Assembly (NCBI GenBank): GCA_036023115.1
Contig: JAYKKT010000056.1
Coordinates: 1,116,001-1,180,000 of the forward strand
Length of the DNA: 64,000 nucleotides
Reading direction: 5' to 3'
DNA from: Brasenia schreberi
Lineage: Eukaryota > Streptophyta > Magnoliopsida > Nymphaeales > Cabombaceae
Shown here: one piece after another, positions 51,127-63,058 of the stretch
Numbering within the stretch: the stretch's first letter is position 1
Layout of the letters: each line of letters opens with the position of its first letter
Notes under the pieces: model-generated
Database searches by the model: none
The model's input: the letters and a program-made list of their open reading frames with translations, nothing else
What the model was told of the DNA's origin: nothing
Made by a program: the position numbers and the translations under genes

Positions 51127-52842
51127 AGGATAGCTAGGGCTAGAGATAAGAAAACTAAATATCTTAATTATGTTAGATGCATCAAAGATGAGAATGAAAA
51201 AATTCTTGTGGAAAATGATGATTTAAGAAATAGACGAAAAAACTATTTTTATAAGTTTTTTAATGAAAATAAAGATATTAGTATTAGCTTAGGAGAGTTA
51301 GCCAAATTAGAAAAGTATATAAACCACAATTTCTACCGATGTATTCAAAAGAGTGAAGTCAAAGAGGCTCTTAAACATATGAAGGGTGCTAAATTGGTAG
51401 CACCAAACAATATTCCTATAGAAGTTTGGAAAATACTAGGAGAAACAGGAATCACTTGGCTCACAAGACTATTTAATGAAATATGGAAAAACCAAAAGAT
51501 GCCCGAGGAATAGAGAGCAAGTATACTTATACCCATATATAAGAACAAGAGAGACATTCAAAGTTGTGCGAATTATCGAGGTATCAAGTTAATGAGCCAT
51601 ACTATAAAATTGTGAGAAAGAATTATCGAACGTAGGTTAATACAAGTATCAAGTACAACAGAGAACCAATTTGAATTCATGCTAGGCACATCTACTGTTA
51701 AAGCGATTCACCTTTTGAGACGTCTTATAGAACATTTTAGAGCGAAAAAAATACTCTCATATGATATTTATTGATTTAGAAATAACTTACGATAGGGTAC
51801 CGAGAGAGGTTCTTTAGAGAACCTTGGAAAAAAAAGGTATCCCATTAATATACATAAACCTTATAAGAGACATGTACGATGGTGCAAAAACATGTGTGAG
51901 GACTCATGAAGGAATGACAAACTTTTTTGAAGTTAATATTGGGTTACATCAAGGATCAACTTTAAGTCCATACTTATTTATAATAGTGATTGATGAGTTA
52001 ACAAAACATATTCAAGATGAAGCACCTTGGTGTATGTTATTTGTAGATAACATTGTGTTAGTAGAGGAGTCTAAGGAAAAAGTTAATAAAAAATTGAAAC
52101 TATGGAGAGAAACATTAGAAAGTAAAGGCTTCCGACTTAGTAAAACAAAGACTGAATATGTGGAATGTAAGTTTGATCATTTGGTTACTTAAGGTGACAT
52201 AGAAATTAAAATTAGCACACATTACATTCCCCAAAAGAAAGGTTTTAAATACCTAGGGTCAATTTTTTAGAGTGATGACAGAATTGATGGAGATGTTATG
52301 CATAGAATTAATGCTTGTTGGTTAAAATGAAGAGGAGCATGAGGTATTCTTTGTGATAAGAAGATACCATTAAAGTTAAAAGGTAAATATTATAGAGCAG
52401 CAATTAGACATGCCATGTTTTATGGTTTTGAGTGTTGGGCAGTTAATCATGAACATGTACAAAAGATGTTTGTGACAAAAATAAAGATGTTGAGATGAAT
52501 GAGTGGTCATACAAGAAAAGACCGTATACATAATGAGGTTATTAGAAATCAAATTAGGAGCGGCACCAATAGAGAATAAAATGAGATAATATCGTTTAAG
52601 ATGATTTCGACATATAGAAAAAAGATCAAAAGAAGAACCTCTAAGAAGGTATGAAAAACTAAATTTGAAAGTATTAAAAGAGGTAAAGGATGGCCACATA
52701 AGTATTGGAAAGAAACCATAAAGAATGATCTAGCTTATTGTGAGTTAACTGTTAACATGGCATATGATAGGGCTATGTGGAAACAAAGAATCCTTGTAGT
52801 CAACCCTGTCTTGTATGGGAAAAGGCTTAGTTGTTGTTGTTG
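51127..52842 (+). mobile_element. RTE LINE, copy 3, 5'-truncated
   Basis: Begins in the linker (RIARARDKKTK) and runs to the TTG tail at 52842. Frames at 51121-51513 and 51824-52192 contain linker and RT ([18 protein letters not shown] box reads FVDN). Stops lie at 51511 and 51615, a frameshift near 51750, and many in the C-terminal domain. The DD pair of RT is lost, so it is inactive. Confidence 0.9.
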
Positions 52843-54022
52843 TAGTATAATTAGTTTCACTTTAATTTTAAATTCCTACAACCTTAGACCTTAATTTTAT
52901 TAGGCACCATCACCCATTTAGTTTCTTATCTTGCTTAATCGATCACCATAGCCGAGTGTATCCCCCTCCAAGTCCTAGTTGGCCCCTAACAAATAGCATA
53001 CCCTTTTCACAATTTTCTTAGAGTTAATCATATTATGCATCCATTAATTCATATATAGTATTCTTTTCCATCCATATTAGTCACTTCAAATCCATATTTT
53101 TTAGTCATCTTTAATTAGGCTCTTATGTATGAGAGTTCTTAAAAGATTTTGATTTTGATACAAATCTGTTTTTTGACTTATACATCATTAGGTCATCATA
53201 AACATACATAGCATCAATCAATCATCCTATCTAATTCTTTTGCATTATTGCCATACATTAATAGCATTGATTCTTCATAGCATATATATTCATATCAGCC
53301 ACACTTAAGTCCCTCTAATCCATATGTCTTGACTGCCATTAGTTAGGTTTTAAGCATTCATTAAATCTCTTAGCATCAACCCTTTTTGAATAATCTTTTC
53401 TCTTTATTCTTTAGTATTGTTCTTATGAAGATAGTTTAATTCTTGGTTAGGTTAGAATTATTTTGCACATTTGATTTAATTTGTGCTTATTCAAGATCCT
53501 ATTATTGCGCCCCCTTCATAGATTTTCTTTAAATTTTGTATATATTTGATTTTATGAAAATATTTAAAATTCACACAACACTTCGTATTAGGATCTTTGC
53601 AAATCATGATTTCTACACCTTAAAATTTTTGTATCTTAATACTTTTATAATTAGTTGCAGATTCTATTTATTATATAATTATTTATTAGTATTATTATTT
53701 CCTTAGGGTTGATTCTAGTCATATTCATTTTAATCTCGTATCCCATTTAAGGTCCATATCCATTTATAAGTCTATTTTTGCCTGAGAGTCTAAATCCTGT
53801 TTAAAGATCCAAATCCAATTAAGGCCCAAAAATCAATAGAAATAAGAAGCCTTTTATGCTCATGTTTCAATGTACCGGTAATCTTCCTTTTAATAGGTAG
53901 GAATTTTGTAGTGGAAGAGTCGACTCTTATCCGTAGGGATAACAAGGTAATTGTCAAAAGAAAATAAATATCCACAACGTAAAAAGGAGAGAATAAGGGG
54001 TGAGTCACTCTTAACTTAGTTT
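52843..54022. other. No recognisable gene
   Basis: AT-rich with stops in all frames. Confidence 0.45.
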
Positions 54023-54774
54023 TTAATTGTCATTGGGATGCTTTTGGGTGTTCGTGCACATTACAAAAGACTCATACACCTTGGGATGAGATTCAGTTGT
54101 TGCGTTATCATCTTGTCTCAAGGGAGGTTTGATGCACACAAAACCACGTGCATCGCTTACATGTGCGTACAATATGGTTTGTGTCTTATGTGATAAGGCA
54201 TGATGCAAGATATCCTAGTGAGCGGACTCCTTGCTTGTGCGTGTTAGGAGTGATGAGGTTCTTGTACATACCTAGTCTAGGTCTAATTGGGTTGGAACAT
54301 TATGGCATTATTTTTAGACCAAGTAGTGGACTAGGTCTTAGTTGGATATGGATCCTTAAGATTTGATCCATGTCTTGTTGATCTGGATTGGCTTGTACCT
54401 GACAGGTTAGGAAGCATTTAGATATGATCCTAATTGGGTTTATGCATACTCGATCCTCAACTATAAAAGGGCATCACCATGTAATAGGTAGGGAATCAGT
54501 TTAAGAGTTTTCTATTTCCCTTTCTCCGCTTCTTTCTTCTCCTTCTTCCTCTTAGTGAGTGAACTAAGGAGAAGGGTTCCAATGAGAGTAGGGGCTGTTG
54601 AGATCCATCCACTATGATGGAGGTTTAGGATTGCAAGGTGAAAGGTGTGTTGCTGCAAGATCGGACGCAGCAGGGTGCGTTCTACTATTGTTGGCTGAGC
54701 GATTTGCAAGATCATTGCCATACGTTGGCTATGGGATTTGATTTGAGATCAGCCACAATAGGAAGGATAAAAAA
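54023..54774 (+). repeat. Probable LTR (promoter and downstream part)
   Basis: CTATAAAAGG at 54461 is followed by a pyrimidine-rich leader, then TGGTATCAAATC at 54775, similar to the Met-tRNA primer site TGGTATCAGAGC. The 110 bp after that site match the interior start at 56657 of the next LTR element, so the two belong to related families. The LTR's left end is uncertain. Confidence 0.45.
54461..54470 (+). promoter_or_regulatory. TATA box of a probable LTR
   Basis: CTATAAAAGG, about 310 bp upstream of a primer-site-like TGGTATCAAATC. Confidence 0.5.
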
Positions 54775-54786
54775 TGGTATCAAATC
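54775..54786 (+). other. Primer-binding-site-like sequence
   Basis: TGGTATCAAATC, 9 of 12 positions equal to the plant initiator-Met tRNA complement. Confidence 0.45.
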
Positions 54787-55089
54787 GGTTCAAGGTTGAT
54801 ATCGAGGTAAAATTGTAGCAAGGAAGCTAGTTGATCAATCGTCGTTGGAGATCGAAACCCTGTTGTGAAATTGAGTTCAATCAACATTCATTTTGAGAAA
54901 GAATTCAGCAAGGTACATTGTTGAATTGAAATTCCTGTAAAGAAGCTAATTCTGAGGGAAATGAAGCTTAATTTTCATGGATATGTCCTTTTCAAGGTAG
55001 ATCTCAACATCATTCATCACGATCAAGAGTAAATCGTGAAAATTTGAGCCAGAACATGAAGAGTTTTCTACATAATATGGCATTTTCAA

Positions 55090-55865
55090 TCAAAATCAAC
55101 AATTCTCTTCGGCTAATTTTTCAACGAAAGTTGATGTTGTTTTGCTAGAACTAAATTCCGCACAGAACTCTTCCAATTGGATGTTGTATCGATTGAAACC
55201 TGATCCTGGATTTTCTTTCACAACAAATGCAACAACCCATTTTCTTGCTAATCGATGATCTAAATGCTCACCGAATTGAGTCTCAATGGCTCTATAGACC
55301 TCATATCTAACTTCCACCACTACACACACACCACGGTGTAGTAAAGAGAAAGAGAAGAGAGTAAACTCGTTATCGAACCCTTTTCCTGCAGTTTCTACTG
55401 AAATCGGTTTGACATATTATAGATCTGCCCTCAACCATACCTTTCGTAAACTTTGACAAGTCTGCCATTATTTGTCACCATTTCTAGCAGTTGTAGGCAG
55501 AATTGAATTTCACATAGAACTCCTTCCAATCCAATGTCCAGCCGATTGAAACCTAAATTTTCTTCCACAGCAAATGCAACAACTATTGTCTTTGCTAATC
55601 GATGATATAAGAGCTCACCAAAATTCATCTTGATGGCTCCAAAGATCTCATATCTCACTTCCTCCGCCACACACATACACACATACTATGGTGTAGTAAA
55701 GGAAAGAGGAGAGTAAACACTATAGAACTCCTTTCTTGGAGTTGCTACTGAAATGGGTTTGACCAATTGTAGATCTACCCTCAATCAGACCTTCCGCAAG
55801 CTCCGACGAGTTTGCTGCCATTTGCCATCATTCCTAGTGGTTGTAGGAGGCCTTGAAACCAATTA
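55090..55865 (+). repeat. Tandem repeat, unit about 350 bp, a little over two copies
   Basis: Shared landmarks repeat at about 350-bp spacing: GCACAGAACTCTTCCAA (55160) and CACATAGAACTCCTTCCAA (55510); CGATGATCTAAATGCTCACC and CGATGATATAAGAGCTCACC; CTACTGAAATCGGTTTGAC (about 55393) and CTACTGAAATGGGTTTGAC (about 55745). Divergence of roughly a fifth suggests old age. On the minus strand each unit keeps an open frame of about 80 codons (55096-55329, 55431-55682) with VRYE, VVAF, and LEE/LEG blocks that align, so the unit may derive from coding sequence of a retroelement. Confidence 0.75.
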
Positions 55866-56264
55866 ACTAATGCAACAACAAAAGGCATCTTGATAGAGTG
55901 CATATATAGTCCGTGGGTGCCACTGACACACATCATAACAACGTGCAACCATGAGTATTGGTTCCGAGTGGCATCATATTCGGGAAAGCTTCCTTGTATA
56001 GATGATTAACTTTCTCTTAACTATCTTATAAAACTCCTAACTGAGATGGTTAGACCTATAACCATGTAACACCCTTTGGTCCTGCATTGTAACCATGTAA
56101 CTATGGATGGTTCTAGAACTAGGAGATATTAGAGTAGTCTACTAGTTAGTTAGGCTATAACCTCTTTCGTTGCCACTCCAAATCATGCAAGGTTATAAAG
56201 TGAGAACCTTCTAGGAGGATCATAAGGATCAACTTAGAGACTTCTTAAGGAAGCCACCCTCACC

Positions 56265-56273
56265 TATAAAAGG
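56265..56273 (+). promoter_or_regulatory. TATA box of the 5' LTR
   Basis: TATAAAAGG about 390 bp upstream of the primer-site-like sequence. Confidence 0.55.
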
Positions 56274-56656
56274 ACATGAGGTGCTCGCCGACCAAGTTTA
56301 TTGGGTTGAGCAGGACTAAGCTATGGGATGTGGCTAGGTAGGTTAGAGACTTAGTCTTGTAATTGAGTTTCTTTAAATATCAAGTAAAACTCCTTTCCTT
56401 CTTCCTTTTGGCTATTTTTCCCTTCCTTTCACTCATGAGTTGTGTATGAGAATGAGGAGTGTTGAGAATCATATAATTGAGTGTGGGTGAAAGTACCTTG
56501 TCTCGTGAGTAAGAGTAGGCATTGATGCTAAGAAAGAGTCTCTACATACCAAATCTTAATGGTTGTGAGTGTGTGGTGGAGTAAGATGAGTCCTATTGCC
56601 ATCATTTAGCAGAAACCCCCTCTTTAGCAGATACGAGAGAAATGCTATTGACAAAT

Positions 56657-56668
56657 TGGTACCAGAGT
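56657..56668 (+). other. Primer-binding-site-like sequence
   Basis: TGGTACCAGAGT matches 10 of 12 bases of TGGTATCAGAGC and lies just after the 5' LTR. Confidence 0.55.
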
Positions 56669-56818
56669 AGTTTGAGGTTGATATCAAGGAGAATTTGCTG
56701 CAACAATGCCAACCGATCAATCGCGAGTGGAGATTGAAGCCTTTGTTGCAAATCAAGTCGATCAAAATCCAATTTTACGCGACATTTGTAAAATTTTGTA
56801 AGATTTTTTGCAATTGTT

Positions 56819-59322
56819 GGTCCCAAGCCCGGATAAAGGAGGAAGATTGTGTTAGGCTTCCGACAGAAAGCGTAAAATTATGAGCATTACTTTGGGACGT
56901 TCTCGCCTAGCGATGTGTTGTAGAGCTCGAATGCAGTAATAAGTAAGCAAGGGCCACTACATTTTCGCTCGAATGTAGTGAATCAATTGCAGAGAGGGCT
57001 CCCACATCATGGACGAGAGTGGGTAAAGAAGTTAGCCTCACTACATTGCCGCCCGAATGTAGTAAATAATTTGTAGAGAGGGTCTCTGCATTTTGATTAT
57101 GGATGGATGCGGGGGTAAGGAAGCTAGTCCTAGATAATAAGATTTGTATTGGTTCTTCGAATATTAAAACATTATCCGGTAAGCTAATGGAGATGGTAGA
57201 TACTATGATTCGAAGAAAAATTCATATTCTATATTTATAAGAGACAAAATGGGTTGGAGAAAAAGCAAAAGAGATAGAGGATACAGGTTTTAAATTATGG
57301 TACTCACGTAAAGAAAAGACTCAAAACAGAGTTGGTATTATTATAAATAAATATTTAAAGGATAGTGTAGTAGACATACAATGATATGGTGACCGAATCA
57401 TGACGTTGAAATTAGTGTTAGGAGCAGAGGTTTTGAATATAGTTTGTGCTTACACACCCCAAGTAGAACTAGAAGATAGTATAAAAACAGCTTTTTGGAA
57501 AGAGTTAGATAAGGTGATTCAAAAGATTCCACAAAGGGAGATGATTTGTTTAGGAGGAGACTTAAATGGACATGTCGGTAAAGAGGCATTAGGATATCAA
57601 GATATTCATGGAAACTTTGGTTCTAGGGATATGAATGAGGAAGGTATGGAGATTTTAAATTTTGCTATGGCATTTGATCTCTTTATAGTCAATATGATGA
57701 ACATTTAATTACTTATAAGAGTGGCTTATCACAAACACAAATTGATTACTTTATTTATAGAAAAAAGATAGAGCGTGTTGTGAAGATTGTAAGGTAATTC
57801 TAGGAGAAAGTTTAACCACCCAACATCGACTTTTAGTTATGGATTTATAAATAAAAAATGGACAAAGAAGAAAAGAGTACCAGATAATATTCTTATAGAA
57901 TTTTGGAAAATACTAGGAGAAATAGGAATCACTTGGCTCACAAGACTATTTAATGAAATATAAAAAAACTAAAAGATACCCGAGGAATGGAGAGCAAATA
58001 CACTTATACCCATATATAAGAACAAGGGAGACACTCAAAATTGTGCGAATTGTCGAGGTATCAAGTTAATGAGTCATACTATGAAATTGTGGGAAAGAAT
58101 TATCGAACGTAGGTTAAGACAAGTACCAAATACAACAGAGAACCAATTTGGATTCATGCTAGGCACATCTCCTGTTGAAGCGATTCACCTTTTGAGACGT
58201 CTTATGAAACATTTTAGAGCAACAAAGAAAGATCTTTCACATGATATTTATTGATCTAAAAAAAGTTTATGATAGAGTACCAATAGAGGTTTTTTGGAAA
58301 ACTTTGGAAAAAAGAGGTATCCCATTAACATACATTAACCTTATAAGAGACATGTATGATGGTCCAAAACATGTGTGAGAACTCATGAAGGAATGACAGA
58401 CTTCTTTGAAGTTAATATTGGGTTACATCAAGGATCAACTTTAAGTCCATACTTATTTATAATGATGATTGATGAGTTAACAAAACATATTCAAGATGAA
58501 GTACCGTTGTTTATGTTATTTGCAGATGACATTATATTAGTGGAGGAGCTTAAGGAAAAAGTTAATAGAGAATTGCAACTATGGAGAAAAACATTAGAAA
58601 GCAAAGGCCTTCGACTTAGTAGAACAAAGACATAATATATGGAATATAAGTTTGATCATTTGGTTACCTTAGAGGACATAGAAATTAAAATTGGCACACA
58701 CTGCATCTTCCAAAAAGAAAGTTTTAAACACCTAGGGTCAATTTTTCAGAGTGATGGAAGAATTGATAGAGATGTTACGCATAGAATTAATGCTGATTGG
58801 TTAAAATGAAGAGAGCATCAGGTATTCTTTGTGATAAGAAGATACCATTAAAGTTAAAAGGTAAATATTATAGAGTAGCAATTAGGCCTGCCATGTTTTA
58901 TGGTTCTGATTGTTGGGCAGTTAACCATCAACATGTACAAAAGATGTCCGTGACAGAAATGAAGATGTTGAGATAGATGAGTGGTCATACAAGAAAAGAC
59001 CATATACATAATGAGGTTATTAGAAGCAAATTTGGAGTGGCACCAATAGAGGATAAAAAGAGAGAATATCATTTAAGATGGTTTGGACATATAAAAAGAA
59101 GATCAAAAGAAAACCTATAAGAAGGTATGAAAAACTAAATTTGGAAAGTATTAAAAGAGGTAGAGGACGACCACAAAAGTGTTGGAAAGAAACAATAAAG
59201 AATGATCTAGCTTATTGTGAGTTAACTGCTAACATGGCACACAATAGGGATCTGTGGAAACAAAGAATCCATGTCGCCGACCCTGTCTAGTATGGTAAAA
59301 GTCTTAGTTGTTGTTGTTGTTG
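56819..59322 (+). mobile_element. RTE LINE, copy 4, with leader and internal deletion
   Basis: Includes the 5' leader (stem-loop modules near 56930-57065) lacking its first few dozen bases, an endonuclease region (57130-57750; WGERI frames broken, 57400-57708 open: GGDLNGHVGKEAL), then a jump near 57876 from the end of the endonuclease (KKWTKKKRV) straight to the RT start (PDN-IEFWKIL), losing about 600 bp of linker. RT frames 58069-58635 keep [14 protein letters not shown] and FADDIILVEE. C-terminal frame 59078-59290 and TTG tail follow. Confidence 0.9.
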
Positions 59323-61795
59323 ATGATATGAATTCTTTGCAATTATCAGATTTTTATTGATTTTTTAGTATTAAATTATGATACACTATGATACGATACG
59401 TATCGTATTATAGACCAAAACGATACGCATCGAATGACAGTGGTTACAAGAGTCTAATTTTGCTATTGAAACCTTGATTTAGTGGATAATAATCAAGGTG
59501 AGTGCAGATCAGAATAGATCTAATTCAAGAGTGAGTTTGGTAGTTGGAAATGGATCTGAAAATTTCTATGATAAAAAATTAATAACTTCGATCCTTTGAG
59601 TTGAGTGCCGATCTATGAAATTCGAAAATTATCTCCATTTGTTAAGGTGGAGATCAAGTAGCTGGGTCGAAGATTGTAGAGAGCAATCAACTACCGAATT
59701 TGTTTGAGGCAGATCGAGAAAAATTGAGGAAAAAAATTGGTTTCCTTTGAATTCTATCAAGCTGATTTTTTTAGTGGAATCAATGACATTTTGCTCAAGC
59801 GAACAATGTCCGTTCGATTTGAAACTTATACGACATCGAGATGGAGATGTAAGGAGTCGATTGAACCCTACATCACAAGGTTTGGTGATCGATTGTTGAG
59901 GGTTTGATCATTCACAAGGTGACCGGTGGAGATAGGTATATATCACACTAGAAATTCCACAATTTGGTTGTAATTGACTTTAAACTATCAAATCGTGTAC
60001 TAATTTGTGCAAACAAAGCTAATCTCTATTGGTTGAGTAAAAATCTAGCAGTATTGGTGGGTAATTACAAAGATCAATCCACACCAGAGTTGATTGGATC
60101 GATGTTGAAGCTGATTGAGCAAGAATCCTCAAGGATCAGGCAGAAACTGAGTGTGCTTCTACAACCTTCTGTGGCATATGTTGCTTTTCGAGTGTGGTTG
60201 CTGTAAGACTGATGGGAGTGCTGTAATCTTCGTGTCACTCAGTTGTAATTGAGCGTCAATTGCTGTGAGTGTTGCAGACAACAATCTGTTATCGTTGGTT
60301 GAAAGGAGTGATACAATCTTTGGTTGTAATTTATTTTGAGTTTTCTATTGCAACTGAGTCGTAGAGTTTGTTGTAAAATTGTTATAAGTTGGGTTTGTAA
60401 TCCATTCTAAGTCCCTAAGACGAGTCTTGTAAATTGTTGTAGGAGGTGTGTCTTGTAAGTTTTTGAGCAAAGGTCTTCCGCATTGTAATCATCAAAACAA
60501 GACAACAAACAACAAAAGCAATGGGCAGAAGCAGGCAAGAAGTGCAGGACGCCGAAGGTATTGTGAACCAACCATTGACAAAGGTAGTTTTGATGTAGGT
60601 TTTACAACTAATGCATGCTTGTAGGTGAGGCATAAGAGGCTTGCACAATACCTAACGGCCATGGAACTGAAATCGGGTCTTCATGGGTGCTGCCCGACCG
60701 TTGTGGCAGTCCCTAGAGAGGAAAGAGAGCCCGATTTAGTTGGCGAGGAGTTGTCATGCCATTTATGTGTAGCTACCATCGTTGAAATGAATGCCAACAG
60801 ATTTTTAGTTCTTCATCCAGAGTGGAAGAGAAACCTTTCTTGCACTTTCCCCAAGCAACATCAGGAGAATCAGTCTGGTGCAAAGTTACCAGTACTTGAA
60901 TTGGAGTTACCATAGCCCACTTGCCTTGGTTACGAGGCATGCCTAGAGGCCATGATCATGGTGGATATGTGTTAGGTAGGTGGTAAGGTAGATGGATGGG
61001 GAGACGTTGGTGACAACCGAGGGAAGAAAAATGTGGAGGTTGAGATTGTCCATGAGCCGATTGCGAAGATGGACCGGGTACATTCTTCATAGGTGCATGA
61101 ATTTCCAAGCAAGGAGCTCGTGTGGGCTTGGTGGTCCTTGTCATAGATCACACGGGTTGCAGAGTCGTTCGTGGGTGGTCAAAAGGGTCACCATATCTGA
61201 TGTGGATGTAATGGTTTATGTGAGTAGAGTAAGTTTCGATGCATTGGCGCACATTGGGGAGCTTCATGTTGCTAGACGAACAATCCTTAATCTGGAGTGA
61301 AAGAAGGATTATGTTCGTCATTCTATTCCACTTCGTTCAGGTGTAGTGTCGAAGGGATGCGTAGTCGCTAGAAACAAGTTGGAAGTACATGATGGGACAA
61401 CATGGTCTCCAAGGAGTCCACACATATTTGGGAGTTCATCCGAGGATGAACCTCCGTAAAGATAGCTCAAGTCGACATAGTGATGCTAGAGCTAAGAGAT
61501 GAGACACTACGAGAGTTTTAACACCCGCGCACGGTATCATCATTCCTAGAAGTGAGCATGACGTTACGAGACATGCGTCAGATCATACGCACACCAGACA
61601 GGGAGAGCATGGGGTTATGACGGTGTAACACCATGCTCGACAACACCTTGGGTATAGGCGCACTTGAAGAGTGCTGGGACATGAACAAGAGAGTTGCGTA
61701 GTAGAAGTCGATTGGGGTCAACACTTAGATGGGGAACACTGCAAGTATTCAGCACGTACGTGGCCTTAGGGCGAGTCCTGTTTAGTTAGGGGTAT
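59323..61795 (+). other. Interior of the LTR element, low coding evidence
   Basis: 60200-60520 is a leader with many TTGTAA words, ending in CAACAAAAGCAATGGGC. A possible gag start ATG at 60521 corresponds in position to a Met at 62793 of the opposed fragment. Frames at 60625-60915 and 60992-61300 have no domain that I recognise, though the first encodes a plausible 96-residue protein with a HLC-x-A region. 59391-59408 is a perfect palindrome. Confidence 0.4.
59391..59408. repeat. Perfect 18-bp palindrome
   Basis: ATACGATACGTATCGTAT equals its own reverse complement. It belongs to the same motif family as 2446-2560. Confidence 0.9.
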
Positions 61796-62118
61796 TGTCA
61801 CGGGACAAATTCCGAGAGCACTAGCAACATATGAGGAATAAGGGGGGTCACCTTACTAGCATATCAAAGAAGTGTACTATAGTGCGCGTGCGCCACTAAC
61901 ACGCATCATAACTGTGTGTAGTCATGAGTGTTGGTTCCGGGTGGCATCATATTGGAAACCTCCCCTGCATAAACGGTTAACCTCCTCTTAACTATCTTGT
62001 AAAAGCAATAATCAAGATGATTAGACTTGTAACCATGTTACACCCTTGGGTCTCGCACTGTAACCATGTGGATAATTCTAGAGCTAGGGGATTCTAGAGT
62101 ATTCTATTAGTTAGTTAA
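61796..62118 (+). repeat. 3' LTR part, plus orientation
   Basis: TGTCACGGGACAAATTC start. It meets an opposed LTR fragment at about 62118. Confidence 0.65.
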
Positions 62119-62313
62119 GAGGAGACTAATTATATACACAAGGGAGGTTAACGGAGTATGATATTAGTGAAAATCAACGCTCATGGCTATATGTTGTTAT
62201 GATGCATGTGAGTGGTGTGCACTATACGTGTAGTCCTCCGGGATGCCAGTAAGGTAACACACACCCTTTCTATCTTGTGCATCGCTAGCACAATCAGAAT
62301 TTGTCCCATGACA
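62119..62313 (-). repeat. LTR part, minus orientation
   Basis: Read on the minus strand it begins TGTCATGGGACAAATTC (62313) and parallels 61796-62118 to the junction (ATCATAAC, CCATGAG, GTTAACCTCC, CTCCTCTTAACT). Confidence 0.65.
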
Positions 62314-63000
62314 ATACATTCCTAATTAAGCTGGACTCACCCTCGAGGTCATGTATGTGCTTAGCGCTTGTAGTGCTCTTTGGCTAAGTGTCGACCTCAA
62401 TCGACTTTAACTGCCCAACTCCCTTGTCTATGTCCCAACGCCCTTTGGGTGCACCTATACCCAAGGCGTCACCCACACCATTATGGCCCCACACTCTCCC
62501 GTTTTGGTACCTAGAAATAATCTTTAAATACCATATGAAATGCTCAAGGATCTTCTGGTCCCATTTCCCCTCGAGGAGCTTGGGTTCGGGTACTAGAAGT
62601 CTGAGGAAGACGTATCCATCGTCGCTACTTCAGTAGAGGTCTAAAAGGCTTCTATCTTCGCCTAGTTAAAGGTCTGAAAATTCTGCAGCATATGAAAGAC
62701 TTGCACCATCGCTTCCTTGGCACTGAATGCTTCTGGCACACCTTCCGCTTCTGCAACTGAGGTTGTTGCAACAACAGACTTCCCTTTAGCCATCACCTTT
62801 GTTGTTTTGCTGTTTTGTTTTGACTATTACAATGAAGAAAACTTTTCCTCCAACACTTACAATGTCAATACCTACAATCACTTACAATACTCTTACAACA
62901 GACTACAGGACCAACCAACAACAATTCACAAATGACCTTTACAATTCTGTTGCAGCAAAAACTCAAACCGATTACAGTTAGTGACCACACTCAATTTCAA
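62314..63000 (-). mobile_element. Opposed interior fragment of the same LTR family
   Basis: Minus-strand sequence matches 60440-61795 in order: an AACAACAAAGG-type leader followed by ATG at 62793, later the ACCTTGGGTATAGG box (near 62465; plus copy near 61645) and the ACACTTAG box. The first frame from 62793 reads MAKGKSVVATTSVAEAEGVP and stops after 43 codons. This resembles a gag N-terminus but no capsid domain follows. Confidence 0.55.
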
Positions 63001-63058
63001 CAAGATTTTTGACTGTAACACTTGCAACAAGCAATGGACGTTTAACCACAACAAAGCA

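Larger units (their letters stand above)
55880..62118 (+). mobile_element. Large LTR retroelement with RTE copy 4 inside
   Basis: 5' LTR-like 55880-56640 and 3' LTR-like 61796-62118 share GCCACT(G/A)ACAC(A/G)CATCATAAC, GTGGCATCATATT, CTCTTAACTATCTT and AACCATGT(A/T)ACACCC. The 3' copy starts TGTCACGGGACAAATTC after a purine-rich TTAGGGGTA. A TATAAAAGG (56265) and a primer-site-like TGGTACCAGAGT (56657-56668) follow in the 5' LTR. No RT or integrase domain was found in the 2.4 kb of interior left after removing the RTE, so it is probably non-autonomous. Confidence 0.6.

Noticed and set aside
53934..53951. Near match to the I-SceI homing endonuclease site (TAGGGATAACAAGGTAAT)
   Set aside because: One base differs from the known 18-bp site and there is no intron or homing endonuclease gene nearby; taken as chance.
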